From Oscillospiraceae bacterium (GTDB taxonomy: Bacteria; Bacillota; Clostridia; Oscillospirales; Ruminococcaceae): a DNA stretch of 10,451 bases. Numbering within the stretch: position 1 is the first letter of the stretch; every line of letters starts with the position of its first letter. The notes beneath the pieces are model-generated. The model was given only the letters and a program-made list of their open reading frames with translations. It was not told the origin of the DNA and searched no databases. The stretch spans positions 1 to 10,451 of the forward strand of contig DXNX01000043.1 in assembly GCA_019413245.1 (NCBI GenBank). Direction: 5' to 3'. The position numbers were made by a program, and so were the translations under genes. Positions 1 to 6,052 of the stretch are shown here, piece after piece.

Positions 1-184
1 CGGCCAGATGCAGGAGGGCATCGTATCCCTCCACATCCCCGTGGCCGCTGTGTGCGGCATGTTCCAGCATACCGTGGGCCGAACCCAACAGCCGGTCTCC
101 CTGCAGAAACAGAGCCAGACCCAGCACCAGGGCCAGGGCGGCCGGGACACAGAAAAGCAGTGCGCTTCGGTTGGCAGTCCTCAT
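1..184 (-). CDS. Partial N-terminus of an unrecognised membrane-anchored or secreted protein
   Basis: Reading leftward from an ATG at 184-182 there are 61 open codons that continue past the left edge, so only the N-terminus is visible. The protein begins MRTANRSALLFCVPAALALV. Residues about 8-28 form one strongly hydrophobic segment after a short basic N-terminus (R2, R6), which is the pattern of a signal peptide or an N-terminal membrane anchor. The following residues are soluble and rich in His and Gly (HAAHSGHGD at about 45-53). An AGGAG lies 11 bases upstream of the ATG, and a good leftward promoter lies upstream of that, which together support the start and strand. The opposite strand is also open here, but it has no start context and no recognisable protein. 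I do not recognise the family, and a function cannot be assigned from 61 residues. Confidence 0.68.
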   Translation of the reverse strand, partial: MRTANRSALLFCVPAALALVLGLALFLQGDRLLGSAHGMLEHAAHSGHGDVEGYDALLHLA

Positions 185-212
185 AGTGGTATACACTCCT
201 GTTTTTTCTTCC

Positions 213-241
213 AGTATAGCGGATGTACCGCCGGGATACAA
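213..241 (-). promoter_or_regulatory. SigA-like promoter for the leftward gene
   Basis: Reading the minus strand, TTGTAT (241-236) is followed by exactly 17 bases and then TATACT (218-213). The -10 matches the SigA consensus at five of six positions and the -35 begins with TTG. Transcription would start around 206, about 22 bases before the ATG at 184. The -35 lies inside the palindrome at 233-245, so a repressor bound there could block it. Confidence 0.6.
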
Positions 242-245
242 TCCC
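233..245. promoter_or_regulatory. Operator-like palindrome in the divergent promoter region
   Basis: GGGAT-ACA-ATCCC is a perfect inverted repeat of 5-base arms around a 3-base spacer, and it overlaps the -35 hexamer of the leftward promoter. A second copy of one arm in near-identical context (GCAGGGATAC at 261-270 against GCCGGGATAC at 230-239) starts 31 bases further right, about three helical turns away, and lies next to the rightward -35. This layout would suit a shared regulator of both genes. No regulator is visible in the window, so the role is inferred. Arms of five bases can arise by chance. Confidence 0.35.
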
Positions 246-271
246 CATGGGTACATTTTGGCAGGGATACC

Positions 272-300
272 TTTTCTTTTGGCCGGGCATCGTGTATACT
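272..300 (+). promoter_or_regulatory. Probable promoter for the M29 aminopeptidase gene
   Basis: TATACT at 295-300 is a good -10 element. The hexamer 17 bases upstream, TTTTCT at 272-277, is a poor -35 (three of six matches). Transcription would start around 307, leaving a 5' leader of roughly 57 bases before the ATG at 364. The weak -35 leaves room for an activator, possibly acting through the GGGATAC half-site just upstream at 264-270. Confidence 0.5.
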
Positions 301-363
301 GAAAGACAATGAGTTTATACGCTGTGTCCGCCCCGGCGGTGCAGAGAAAAGGAGATACAGAAA

Positions 364-1599
364 ATGGACAAGAAATATCTGCAGCTGTACGCTGATTTCG
401 TCGTCAAGGTGGGCGTGAACGTCCGCCCGCGCCAGAACTTCATCATCCGCTGCCCCATCACCATGCCGGAGTTTGCTTATGCCTGCGCCAAGGCCGGTTA
501 TGAGGCCGGCGCCAAGAACGTGGTGGTCCGCTGGGAGGATGAGCGCCTGTCCCGCATCCAGATGGAGTACGGCGCCGAGGCCGACCTGTGCGAGGTGAAG
601 CCCTATGAGCTGCGCAGCTACCTGGATTACGCCGAAGACCCGGACGGCTGCTGCCTGCTGGCCATCCACGCCTCCGACCCCGAAGCCTTTGCCGGCCTGG
701 ACGCAGGCAAACTGAACCGGGTCAACCTGGCCCGCCGCACCTTCATGAAGTCCTGGCAGGAATACACCATGAATGACCGCGTGCAGTGGTGCGTGGTGGC
801 CGTGCCCGCTCCCGCCTGGGCCGAAAAGGTGTTCCCCGACATGCCGGTGGACGAAGCCATGGAGAAGCTGTGGCAGGTCATCTTTGAGGTCTGCCGTGTC
901 ACCACCGGCGACCCTGTCAACGCCTGGAAGGAACATGTGGCCAAGACCAAGGCCCGCCGCGACCAGCTCAACGCCTGGAACCTGGACCATGTGCGTCTGC
1001 AGAGCTCCAACGGTACCGACCTGACCATCGGCCTGGCCGATGACTGCACCTGGGAAGGTGCCTCCAGCGTGGCCGAAAACGGCGTGGAGTTCATCGCCAA
1101 CGTCCCTACCGAGGAAGTCTTCTGCGCACCCCATCGTGACCGGGTGAACGGTACCGTCTACGGCACCAAACCCTATGTGTACAATGGACAGCTCATTGTG
1201 GGCTGGCATGTGACCTTCAAGGACGGCCAGGTCATCGAGCACGGCGCCGAGAAGAACGCCGAACTGCTGGGCAAGCTGCTCACCACCGACGAGAACGCCA
1301 ACCGCATCGGCGAGATCGCTTTTGTGCCGGTGTCCAGCCCCATCAACCAGAGCGGCGTGCTGTTCTACAACACCCTGTTTGATGAGAACGCCGCCTGCCA
1401 CATCGCTTTCGGTGCCGGCTATCCCACCAACATCAAGGGCGGTTCCAAGCTGACCCGCGCCCAGCTCATGGAGAAGGGCCTGAACGATTCCGCCATCCAC
1501 GAGGACGTGATGGTGGGCGCTCCCGACACCCGCATCACCGGCGTGTGCAAGGACGGCAAGGAAGTTGTCATCTTCGAAAACGGCGAATGGGCGTTCTGA
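364..1599 (+). CDS. M29-family metallo-aminopeptidase (AmpS/PepS/aminopeptidase T type)
   Basis: The 411-residue product is a full-length member of the M29 (thermophilic aminopeptidase) family: cytoplasmic exopeptidases with two divalent metal ions that remove N-terminal residues from short peptides and are usually dimeric. Family metal ligands can be placed one residue after the numbering known for Thermus aminopeptidase T: E251 in PTEE (247-251 context), E317 in GEIAF, H346 in ACHIAFGAGYP, and H379 and D381 in IHEDVMVG. Y353 in the GYP motif fits the family's catalytic tyrosine. There is no signal peptide. The ATG has AAAAGGAG nine bases upstream, which supports the start. The gene stands alone, with its own promoter and a strong downstream hairpin, and its codons include no TTA, CTA or TCA. 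Peptide turnover is the likely role. Physiological substrates cannot be read from the sequence. Confidence 0.95.
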   Translation: MDKKYLQLYADFVVKVGVNVRPRQNFIIRCPITMPEFAYACAKAGYEAGAKNVVVRWEDERLSRIQMEYGAEADLCEVKPYELRSYLDYAEDPDGCCLLAIHASDPEAFAGLDAGKLNRVNLARRTFMKSWQEYTMNDRVQWCVVAVPAPAWAEKVFPDMPVDEAMEKLWQVIFEVCRVTTGDPVNAWKEHVAKTKARRDQLNAWNLDHVRLQSSNGTDLTIGLADDCTWEGASSVAENGVEFIANVPTEEVFCAPHRDRVNGTVYGTKPYVYNGQLIVGWHVTFKDGQVIEHGAEKNAELLGKLLTTDENANRIGEIAFVPVSSPINQSGVLFYNTLFDENAACHIAFGAGYPTNIKGGSKLTRAQLMEKGLNDSAIHEDVMVGAPDTRITGVCKDGKEVVIFENGEWAF

Positions 1600-1624
1600 T
1601 CTCCCCTTTATAAGCAAGCACCCC

Positions 1625-1658
1625 GGCGGGGCGCGGCATCGGGCCGTGCCCCGCCTTT
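1625..1658 (+). terminator. GC-rich hairpin terminator after the aminopeptidase gene
   Basis: A 13-bp stem (1625-1637 with 1643-1655, one G-T wobble) closes a 5-base loop, ATCGG. The stem is nearly all G-C. It starts 26 bases after the stop codon and is followed by only three T residues and then GCC, so the U-tract is weak even though the stem is very stable. The next promoter's -35 begins four bases later at 1662, so the hairpin insulates two adjacent transcription units. Confidence 0.75.
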
Positions 1659-1661
1659 GCC

Positions 1662-1690
1662 TTGCCCGGGGGTCAAACTTCTGGTATAAT
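1662..1690 (+). promoter_or_regulatory. Strong SigA-like promoter of the acyltransferase operon
   Basis: TTGCCC (1662-1667) is followed by exactly 17 bases and then a consensus TATAAT (1685-1690), preceded by TGG, which forms an extended -10 (TGnTATAAT). Transcription would start around 1697, about 35 bases before the ATG at 1732. This is the best match to the SigA consensus in the window. Confidence 0.78.
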
Positions 1691-1731
1691 CAACACAAAT
1701 TCCCATAAAATCAGCGGAAAGCGGTGTACGG

Positions 1732-3138
1732 ATGGGCTTCTCTTCGGTTCAGTTCTTGTTTGTGTTTCTGCCTCTGGCGCTGGCAGTGTATTTTGTGCTG
1801 CCGGCCCGGATGCGGAACGTGGTCATGGGGGTGTTCAGCCTGGCGTTCTGCGCCTGGGCTGGCATCCGGTACAGCCTGCTGCTGGCGGCCTTTGCTCTGG
1901 TGCACTGGGGCTTCGGCCTGCTGTTGCAGCGCCGCCCCCGCCGCGGGATTCTGGGGGCCATGGTGGCGGCAGACCTGCTGCTGTTGGGCTTTTACAAGTA
2001 TGCCGGCTTTTTTGCCGAAACCGCCAATGCCCTGCCCGGGGTGCACCTGCCGGTGCTGGCTCTGGCGCTGCCGCTGGGCATCAGCTTTTATACCTTTCAG
2101 GGCATCAGCTACTGTGTGGATGTGTTCCGGGGCACGGTTCCTCCCGAACGCAATCCGCTGCGGCTCTACCTCTACTTTGCCTGCTTTGCCCATGTGAGTT
2201 CCGGCCCTATCGTGCGGTACGGCTTCCAGTCTGCTGCCCTGGCCCCCCTGGCGCCCGAACGCAGGGTGACGCTGGACCGGATGTACAAAGGTATCCGCCG
2301 TTTTGTGCTGGGGCTGGGCAAAAAGACCCTGATCGCCGACCAGCTGGCCCTGGTGTATACGGCGGTCAGCGGTACCGATGCTGCCCGCCTGCCCGGCCCG
2401 GTATTGCTGCTGGGCTACGCCGCGTTCGCGGTACAGCTGTACTATGATTTTTCCGGGTACAGCGATATGGCCATCGGCCTGGGTGAGATGTTCGGCCTGC
2501 CTCTGCCCGAAAACTTTGACTATCCCTATCTATCCCGCTCCATCGGGGAGTTCTGGCGCCGCTGGCACATCACGCTGGGGGCCTGGTTCCGGGATTACCT
2601 GTACATTCCGCTGGGCGGCAGCCGCCGGGGCACTGCCCGTACCTGCCTGAACCTGCTCATCGTCTTTGCCTGTACCGGCTTCTGGCACGGGGCGGCCTGG
2701 CAGTATCTGGCCTTCGGGCTGTGGCACGGTCTTTTAAGCTGCCTGGAGCGTCTGGGCCTGCGCAAGGCCCTGGAGCGTGCTCCGGTCTGGGTGGCCCACC
2801 TGTATACGGTGCTGGCGGTGTTCGTGGGCTTCACCTTCTTCGGTGCACCCAGCCTGGGGCAGGCGCTGGCGGCACTGGGCGGTATCCTTACCTGGCAGGC
2901 GGGTGCCCCGGGCATGACCTTCGCCGCCTTTGGCGACCCCAAGACCTTGCTGCTTCTGGCGGCGGGTATCCTGCTCTGCGGCCCGGTGCAGGCGGCCTTC
3001 CCGAAACTGAAAGCCTGGCTGCGCGGACAGCAAAATCCCGGTGCGGCGGATGTGGTGCTGGTGGCGGTACTTCTGTTCTTCTCCATCATGCGTACCACGG
3101 CGGGCAACTACACCGCATTCATCTACGCCCAGTTCTGA
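1732..3138 (+). CDS. AlgI-like membrane-bound O-acyltransferase (MBOAT)
   Basis: The 468-residue polytopic membrane protein belongs to the MBOAT family, AlgI/DltB/PatA branch. These enzymes carry an acyl (usually acetyl) group across the membrane for transfer to an extracytoplasmic polymer. Visible signatures are YYDFSGYSDMAIGLGEMFG (237-255), FWRRWHITLGAWFRDYLYIP (274-293) and TGFWHGAAW (315-323). H319 in the last matches the catalytic histidine of AlgI, and H279 is the other conserved histidine. Hydrophobic stretches spread over the whole length suggest about ten or more membrane segments. The ribosome binding site is weak (GGAAAG, ten bases before the ATG), so poor initiation may offset the strong promoter. 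The stop is 17 bases before the next gene, an AlgX/AlgJ-like partner. No glycosyltransferase or dltA/dltC gene is nearby, so the substrate is unknown. CTA (codon 267) and TTA (codon 335) occur here but not in most neighbours. Confidence 0.93.
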   Translation: MGFSSVQFLFVFLPLALAVYFVLPARMRNVVMGVFSLAFCAWAGIRYSLLLAAFALVHWGFGLLLQRRPRRGILGAMVAADLLLLGFYKYAGFFAETANALPGVHLPVLALALPLGISFYTFQGISYCVDVFRGTVPPERNPLRLYLYFACFAHVSSGPIVRYGFQSAALAPLAPERRVTLDRMYKGIRRFVLGLGKKTLIADQLALVYTAVSGTDAARLPGPVLLLGYAAFAVQLYYDFSGYSDMAIGLGEMFGLPLPENFDYPYLSRSIGEFWRRWHITLGAWFRDYLYIPLGGSRRGTARTCLNLLIVFACTGFWHGAAWQYLAFGLWHGLLSCLERLGLRKALERAPVWVAHLYTVLAVFVGFTFFGAPSLGQALAALGGILTWQAGAPGMTFAAFGDPKTLLLLAAGILLCGPVQAAFPKLKAWLRGQQNPGAADVVLVAVLLFFSIMRTTAGNYTAFIYAQF

Positions 3139-3155
3139 GGAGAGGGGAAAGGACC

Positions 3156-4217
3156 ATGACAAAGAAAATCGTCGTCTGGCTGTTCTGCCTGATTCTGGGC
3201 GGCAGCTTTCTGGTGTTCAACATCTTCAGCCGGCAGCTTTCGGGGGATAACCACGAAAACCGTCTGCTGACCACGTTGCCCGAAGTGTTTCAGGGCTCGC
3301 TGTCCGGCCTGCCCGGACGGCTGGACCAGTTCATCGTGGACAATTCGCCCTTCCGGTACCAGTTCACGGCGCTGGATGCCTCCCTCGACTACACCCTGTT
3401 CGGCTCCAGTCAGTCCGACCAGGTGCTGCCCGGCAAGGACGGATGGCTCTTTTATAAGGACGGCCCCGATGCGGCCCGCCCGGTGGCCAACTATCAGGGA
3501 TTGCCCGAAACCTTCGACAGTGAGGAAACGCTGGCGGCCGCGGCGGCCTCTCTGCAGCGCCTTTCGGACACGCTGGCCGGAAACGGCTGTACCCTGGTGC
3601 TGGACCTGGCACCTTCCAAGGACCGGGTCTACCGGGAATTCATGCCCGACGCCTACCCCATTGTCAATGAGGAAAACCGCACCGACCGTTTTGCCGCCTA
3701 CATGACGGACCACACTTCTGTGGCTGTCAGCTGGCCGTACGAGGCTCTGCGCGCCGAGGCACAGCGCCGGATGGAGGCAGGGGAGAACAGTCTCTATTTC
3801 AAGACCGACACCCACTGGAACCACGCGGGGGCACTGTTCGGCCTGGACGGGGCCCTGTCCGCCGCCGGGCTGGAGACGGTATCCTTTGACCGGTATCAAC
3901 TGGAGGACAACGGCATCCAGACAGGGGACCTGGCCAATGTGGCGGCGCTGTACACCGTCCTGCCTGAAGAACACGACCTGGCCGCTGCCAACTATATGGA
4001 ATTGTACGAAAGCGACCCCCGCACCGTAGGGGTGGTGGGGGACAGCTTCAGCGGCTACTATGTGCAGTATCTGGAGCAGCGGTTTGCCGGGTGCTGGTAC
4101 CAGGCCCCCGAAACCATGACCCCTGATCTGGCCGCTGCGCCGGGGTGTGACATCCTGATTTTTTCGGTCACCGAACGCAATCTGGATAAGCTTCTGGGCC
4201 TGCTGGCACAGTTCTGA
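3156..4217 (+). CDS. AlgX/AlgJ-like SGNH (DHHW-family) O-acetyltransferase partner protein
   Basis: I place the start at the ATG at 3156, preceded by AGAGGGG at eight bases, giving 353 residues. The frame stays open further upstream, but that stretch overlaps the acyltransferase gene and encodes nothing recognisable. Residues about 5-24 are hydrophobic after two lysines and lack a clear signal-peptidase site, so a membrane anchor facing outward is likely. HENRLL (33-38) is the N-terminal ENR motif of DHHW/AlgX proteins. DTHWN (218-222) and GDSFSG (295-300) carry a likely Asp218-His220-Ser297 triad, in the same order as in AlgX and AlgJ. AlgX has about 470 residues with a carbohydrate-binding module after the catalytic domain; this protein ends about 55 residues after the serine, so that module is absent. 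It probably takes the acyl group from the MBOAT protein encoded 17 bases upstream and passes it to a surface polymer. Confidence 0.87.
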   Translation: MTKKIVVWLFCLILGGSFLVFNIFSRQLSGDNHENRLLTTLPEVFQGSLSGLPGRLDQFIVDNSPFRYQFTALDASLDYTLFGSSQSDQVLPGKDGWLFYKDGPDAARPVANYQGLPETFDSEETLAAAAASLQRLSDTLAGNGCTLVLDLAPSKDRVYREFMPDAYPIVNEENRTDRFAAYMTDHTSVAVSWPYEALRAEAQRRMEAGENSLYFKTDTHWNHAGALFGLDGALSAAGLETVSFDRYQLEDNGIQTGDLANVAALYTVLPEEHDLAAANYMELYESDPRTVGVVGDSFSGYYVQYLEQRFAGCWYQAPETMTPDLAAAPGCDILIFSVTERNLDKLLGLLAQF

Positions 4218-4232
4218 GCCTGTTTTGACCCC

Positions 4233-4284
4233 GCAAAAGATAACAATTTGGCGGCAAAAGGCGCAAAAGGCTTGCATTTTGCGC
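4233..4284. repeat. Tandem GCAAAAGGC repeats, inverted repeat and phased A/T tracts upstream of rimP
   Basis: GCAAAAGGC occurs twice with no gap (4254-4262 and 4263-4271), and its core GCAAAAG occurs once more at 4233-4239. GCGCAAAA (4261-4268) and TTTTGCGC (4277-4284) form a perfect 8-base inverted repeat whose 8-base loop and right arm hold the promoter -35. Short A/T tracts are centred near 4236, 4247, 4257, 4266 and 4278, close to one DNA helical turn apart, a pattern linked to intrinsic bending and UP-element-like promoter activation. The inverted repeat has no T-run after it, so I do not call it the terminator of the upstream operon. Confidence 0.5.
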
Positions 4285-4300
4285 ACGGGTGTGGTATATT
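4272..4300 (+). promoter_or_regulatory. SigA-like promoter of the rimP-nusA-infB operon
   Basis: TTGCAT (4272-4277) is followed by exactly 17 bases and then TATATT (4295-4300), with TGG directly before the -10 forming an extended -10. The predicted start near 4307 gives a leader of about 68 bases before rimP. Downstream genes to the right edge lie at gaps of 64 bases or less with no further good promoter seen, so this probably drives the whole operon. Confidence 0.75.
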
Positions 4301-4328
4301 CTTACTGTTCGATGATGATTTTTTACTG

Positions 4329-4358
4329 AAAGTGGGCCGTTTGGTCCGCTTTCTTTTT
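4329..4358 (+). promoter_or_regulatory. Terminator-like leader hairpin upstream of rimP (candidate attenuator)
   Basis: AAAGTGGGCC (4329-4338) pairs along all ten bases with GGTCCGCTTT (4343-4352), allowing two G-T wobbles, around a GTTT loop. The right arm runs directly into CTTTTT (4353-4358), giving the stem-plus-U-run form of an intrinsic terminator inside the operon leader, 16 bases before the rimP ATG. The stem has two wobbles and the U-run is interrupted by a C, so termination should be partial. In Bacillus subtilis, NusA is reported to stimulate weak intrinsic terminators and to autoregulate its own operon. A similar feedback here is an inference. Confidence 0.6.
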
Positions 4359-4374
4359 GTGATAGGGGGTTACC

Positions 4375-4869
4375 ATGGCAAAAGCCAAGCATCAGCAGCC
4401 CGGCGGCGCAGCCGCTGCGGTGGAGAACATCGTCCGCCCTGTGGTGGAAGAAATGGGACTGCGTCTGTGGGATGTCCGGTTCGAAAAGGAAGGCCCGGAC
4501 TGGTTCCTGCGCGTTCTCATCGACCGGGACGAACCGCTGGACACCGATACCTGTGAGGCCGTGTCCCGCGCCATTGACCCGCTGCTGGACCAGGCCGACC
4601 CCATTGACCAGAGCTACTATCTGGAAGTGGGCAGCCCCGGACTGGGCCGCCGCCTGACCCGTCCCGAGCATTACGAGGCTCTGGTGGGCCAGAAATGCGC
4701 CGCCCGCCTCATCCGTCCCGATGAGGAAGGCCGCCGGGAGCTGGAAGGCACCCTGGTGGGCCTGGCAGACGGCATCGTGACCCTGCACACCGAACAGGGG
4801 GATGTGACCTTCCCCCTCAAGAGCGCCGGCTTTGTCAAGCTGTGCGACGACGAGAACCTGTTCGGCTGA
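4375..4869 (+). CDS. rimP: Ribosome maturation factor RimP
   Basis: The 164-residue product matches RimP (YlxS), which binds the free 30S subunit and is needed for its late maturation. The N-terminal domain covers roughly residues 14-88, including FLRVLIDRDEPLDTDTCEAV (44-63) and an acidic AIDPLLDQADPI segment. The family signature LEVGSPGLGRRLTRPEHY (83-100) marks the change to the C-terminal SH3/Sm-like domain, which ends near residue 155. The usual wording is LEVSSPGLDRPL, so G86, G91 and R93 are mild departures. Length is normal for the family. AGGGGG lies five bases before the ATG, which supports the start. It is the first gene of the conserved operon; nusA follows after 60 bases. Confidence 0.95.
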   Translation: MAKAKHQQPGGAAAAVENIVRPVVEEMGLRLWDVRFEKEGPDWFLRVLIDRDEPLDTDTCEAVSRAIDPLLDQADPIDQSYYLEVGSPGLGRRLTRPEHYEALVGQKCAARLIRPDEEGRRELEGTLVGLADGIVTLHTEQGDVTFPLKSAGFVKLCDDENLFG

Positions 4870-4929
4870 GAAAACCGAGAACCGCCACAATGGCTGACAT
4901 ATACATCACTTTGGGAGGAAACCGGAAAA

Positions 4930-6009
4930 ATGGCTACTGCATCCAACAACGAATTCTTTGACGCCCTGGCCGCACTGGAAAAGGAGCGCGGACTGCCCGC
5001 CGATTATCTGATCGATAAGATCAAGGCCGCCATCGTCATCGCGGTCAAAAAGGACTATGAGGTCGAGGACGAGAACGTCATCGTGGACATCGACCCCGAA
5101 CTGGGCACCTTCCGCGCCAGCCTGATGCGGGACATTGTGGAAGAGGTGGAAAACCCCCACACCCAGATCAGCCTGGAGGACGCCCAGCGCGTGCGCAAGT
5201 CCTACAAGATCGGCCAGCGCTTCGTCACCCAGCTGAAGACCAAGGAATTCGGCCGCATTGCCGCCCAGACCGCCAAGCATGTGATCCGTCAGGGCCTGCG
5301 TGAAGGCGAACGCAGCCTGCAGTGCAGCGAGATGCAGTCCCGCGCCCATGAGATCATTGCCGCCACTGTCGTTTCCGTGGACCATGAGCGCGGCAACGTG
5401 GTCGTCGACCTGGGCAAGGGCGGCAGCGCCGTTCTGCCCCGCAACGAGCAGGTCCCCGGCGAGACCTTCACCGAAAACCAGGTCGTGCAGGTTTATGTGG
5501 TGGATGTCATCTCCACCGAGCGCGGCCCCCGCGTGACCATCAGCCGTACCCATCCCGGTCTGGTCAAGCGCATGTTTGAGCTGGAAGTCCCCGAGATCTA
5601 CGAAGGTGTCGTCGAGGTCAAGGCCATCGCCCGTGAGGCCGGTGCCCGCACCAAGATGGCCGTGTACAGCAAGGACCCCAACGTGGACCCGGTCGGCGCC
5701 TGCATCGGTGCCCACGGCGCCCGTGTGGAGAAGATCGTTTCCGAGCTGAACGGCGAAAAGATCGACATTATCCGCTGGAGCGAGGATATCTCCGCCTTCA
5801 TCTCGGCGGCGCTGTCCCCGGCCAAGGTGGTCAAGGTGGAACTGCTCCCCGGCGAGAACAAGAGCTGCCGCGTCACCGTGCCTGATCACCAGCTCAGCCT
5901 GGCCATCGGCAACAAGGGCCAGAATGTGCGCCTGTGCGCTCACCTGACCGGCTATAATATCGATATCCGTCCGGAATCCGGCTATTACGGCGAGGAGGAA
6001 GGGGAGTAA
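4930..6009 (+). CDS. nusA: Transcription termination/antitermination factor NusA
   Basis: The 359-residue protein has the standard Firmicutes NusA layout. The RNA polymerase-binding N-terminal domain covers about 1-130 and ends with GRIAAQTAKHVIRQ (108-121). An S1 domain follows at about 138-205, then KH1 at about 225-295 with loop GAHG (260-263), and KH2 at about 300-346 with loop GNKG (327-330). SRTHPGLVKRMFELEVPEIY (205-224) is the conserved S1-KH1 linker. It lacks the C-terminal acidic repeats of the longer Escherichia coli protein, as expected for this phylum. NusA binds elongating RNA polymerase and nascent RNA and affects pausing, intrinsic termination and rRNA antitermination. GGGAGG ends 11 bases before the ATG, a slightly long spacing. 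Its place in an operon led by a terminator-like hairpin fits self-regulation. Confidence 0.97.
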   Translation: MATASNNEFFDALAALEKERGLPADYLIDKIKAAIVIAVKKDYEVEDENVIVDIDPELGTFRASLMRDIVEEVENPHTQISLEDAQRVRKSYKIGQRFVTQLKTKEFGRIAAQTAKHVIRQGLREGERSLQCSEMQSRAHEIIAATVVSVDHERGNVVVDLGKGGSAVLPRNEQVPGETFTENQVVQVYVVDVISTERGPRVTISRTHPGLVKRMFELEVPEIYEGVVEVKAIAREAGARTKMAVYSKDPNVDPVGACIGAHGARVEKIVSELNGEKIDIIRWSEDISAFISAALSPAKVVKVELLPGENKSCRVTVPDHQLSLAIGNKGQNVRLCAHLTGYNIDIRPESGYYGEEEGE

Positions 6010-6052
6010 TCCTCTCATCCCCGTTTCACTTTATCCGAAAAGAGGTTTCACC

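Noticed and set aside
8..418. A 136-codon plus-strand frame crossing the divergent promoter region
   Set aside because: It runs through both promoters and into the aminopeptidase gene in another frame, lacks a ribosome binding site, and its product looks like random translation.
181..1617. A 478-codon open frame on the minus strand covering the aminopeptidase gene
   Set aside because: It is codon-aligned with the M29 gene and explained by the same codon avoidance; it also runs across the terminator side and the divergent promoters.
2721..3155. Upstream extension of the SGNH protein reading frame to an ATG at 2721
   Set aside because: It lies inside the acyltransferase gene in another frame, encodes a Gly/Ala/Arg-rich sequence without similarity, and would bury the natural N-terminal membrane anchor. 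The ATG at 3156 has its own ribosome binding site.
1732..4217. Reading the acyltransferase pair as DltB/DltD for teichoic acid D-alanylation
   Set aside because: No dltA or dltC is present, and the HENRLL, DTHWN and GDSFSG motifs of the second protein fit the AlgX/AlgJ/DHHW group better than DltD.
4312..4329. A five-codon leader peptide (MMIFY) just before the rimP leader hairpin
   Set aside because: The ATG would lie about five bases from the predicted transcript start with no ribosome binding site, and the codons show no regulatory run of one amino acid.
3123..6018. Long minus-strand frames opposite the SGNH protein, rimP and nusA genes
   Set aside because: All are codon-aligned with well-supported plus-strand genes and have no domain, ribosome binding site or promoter of their own that I can see.
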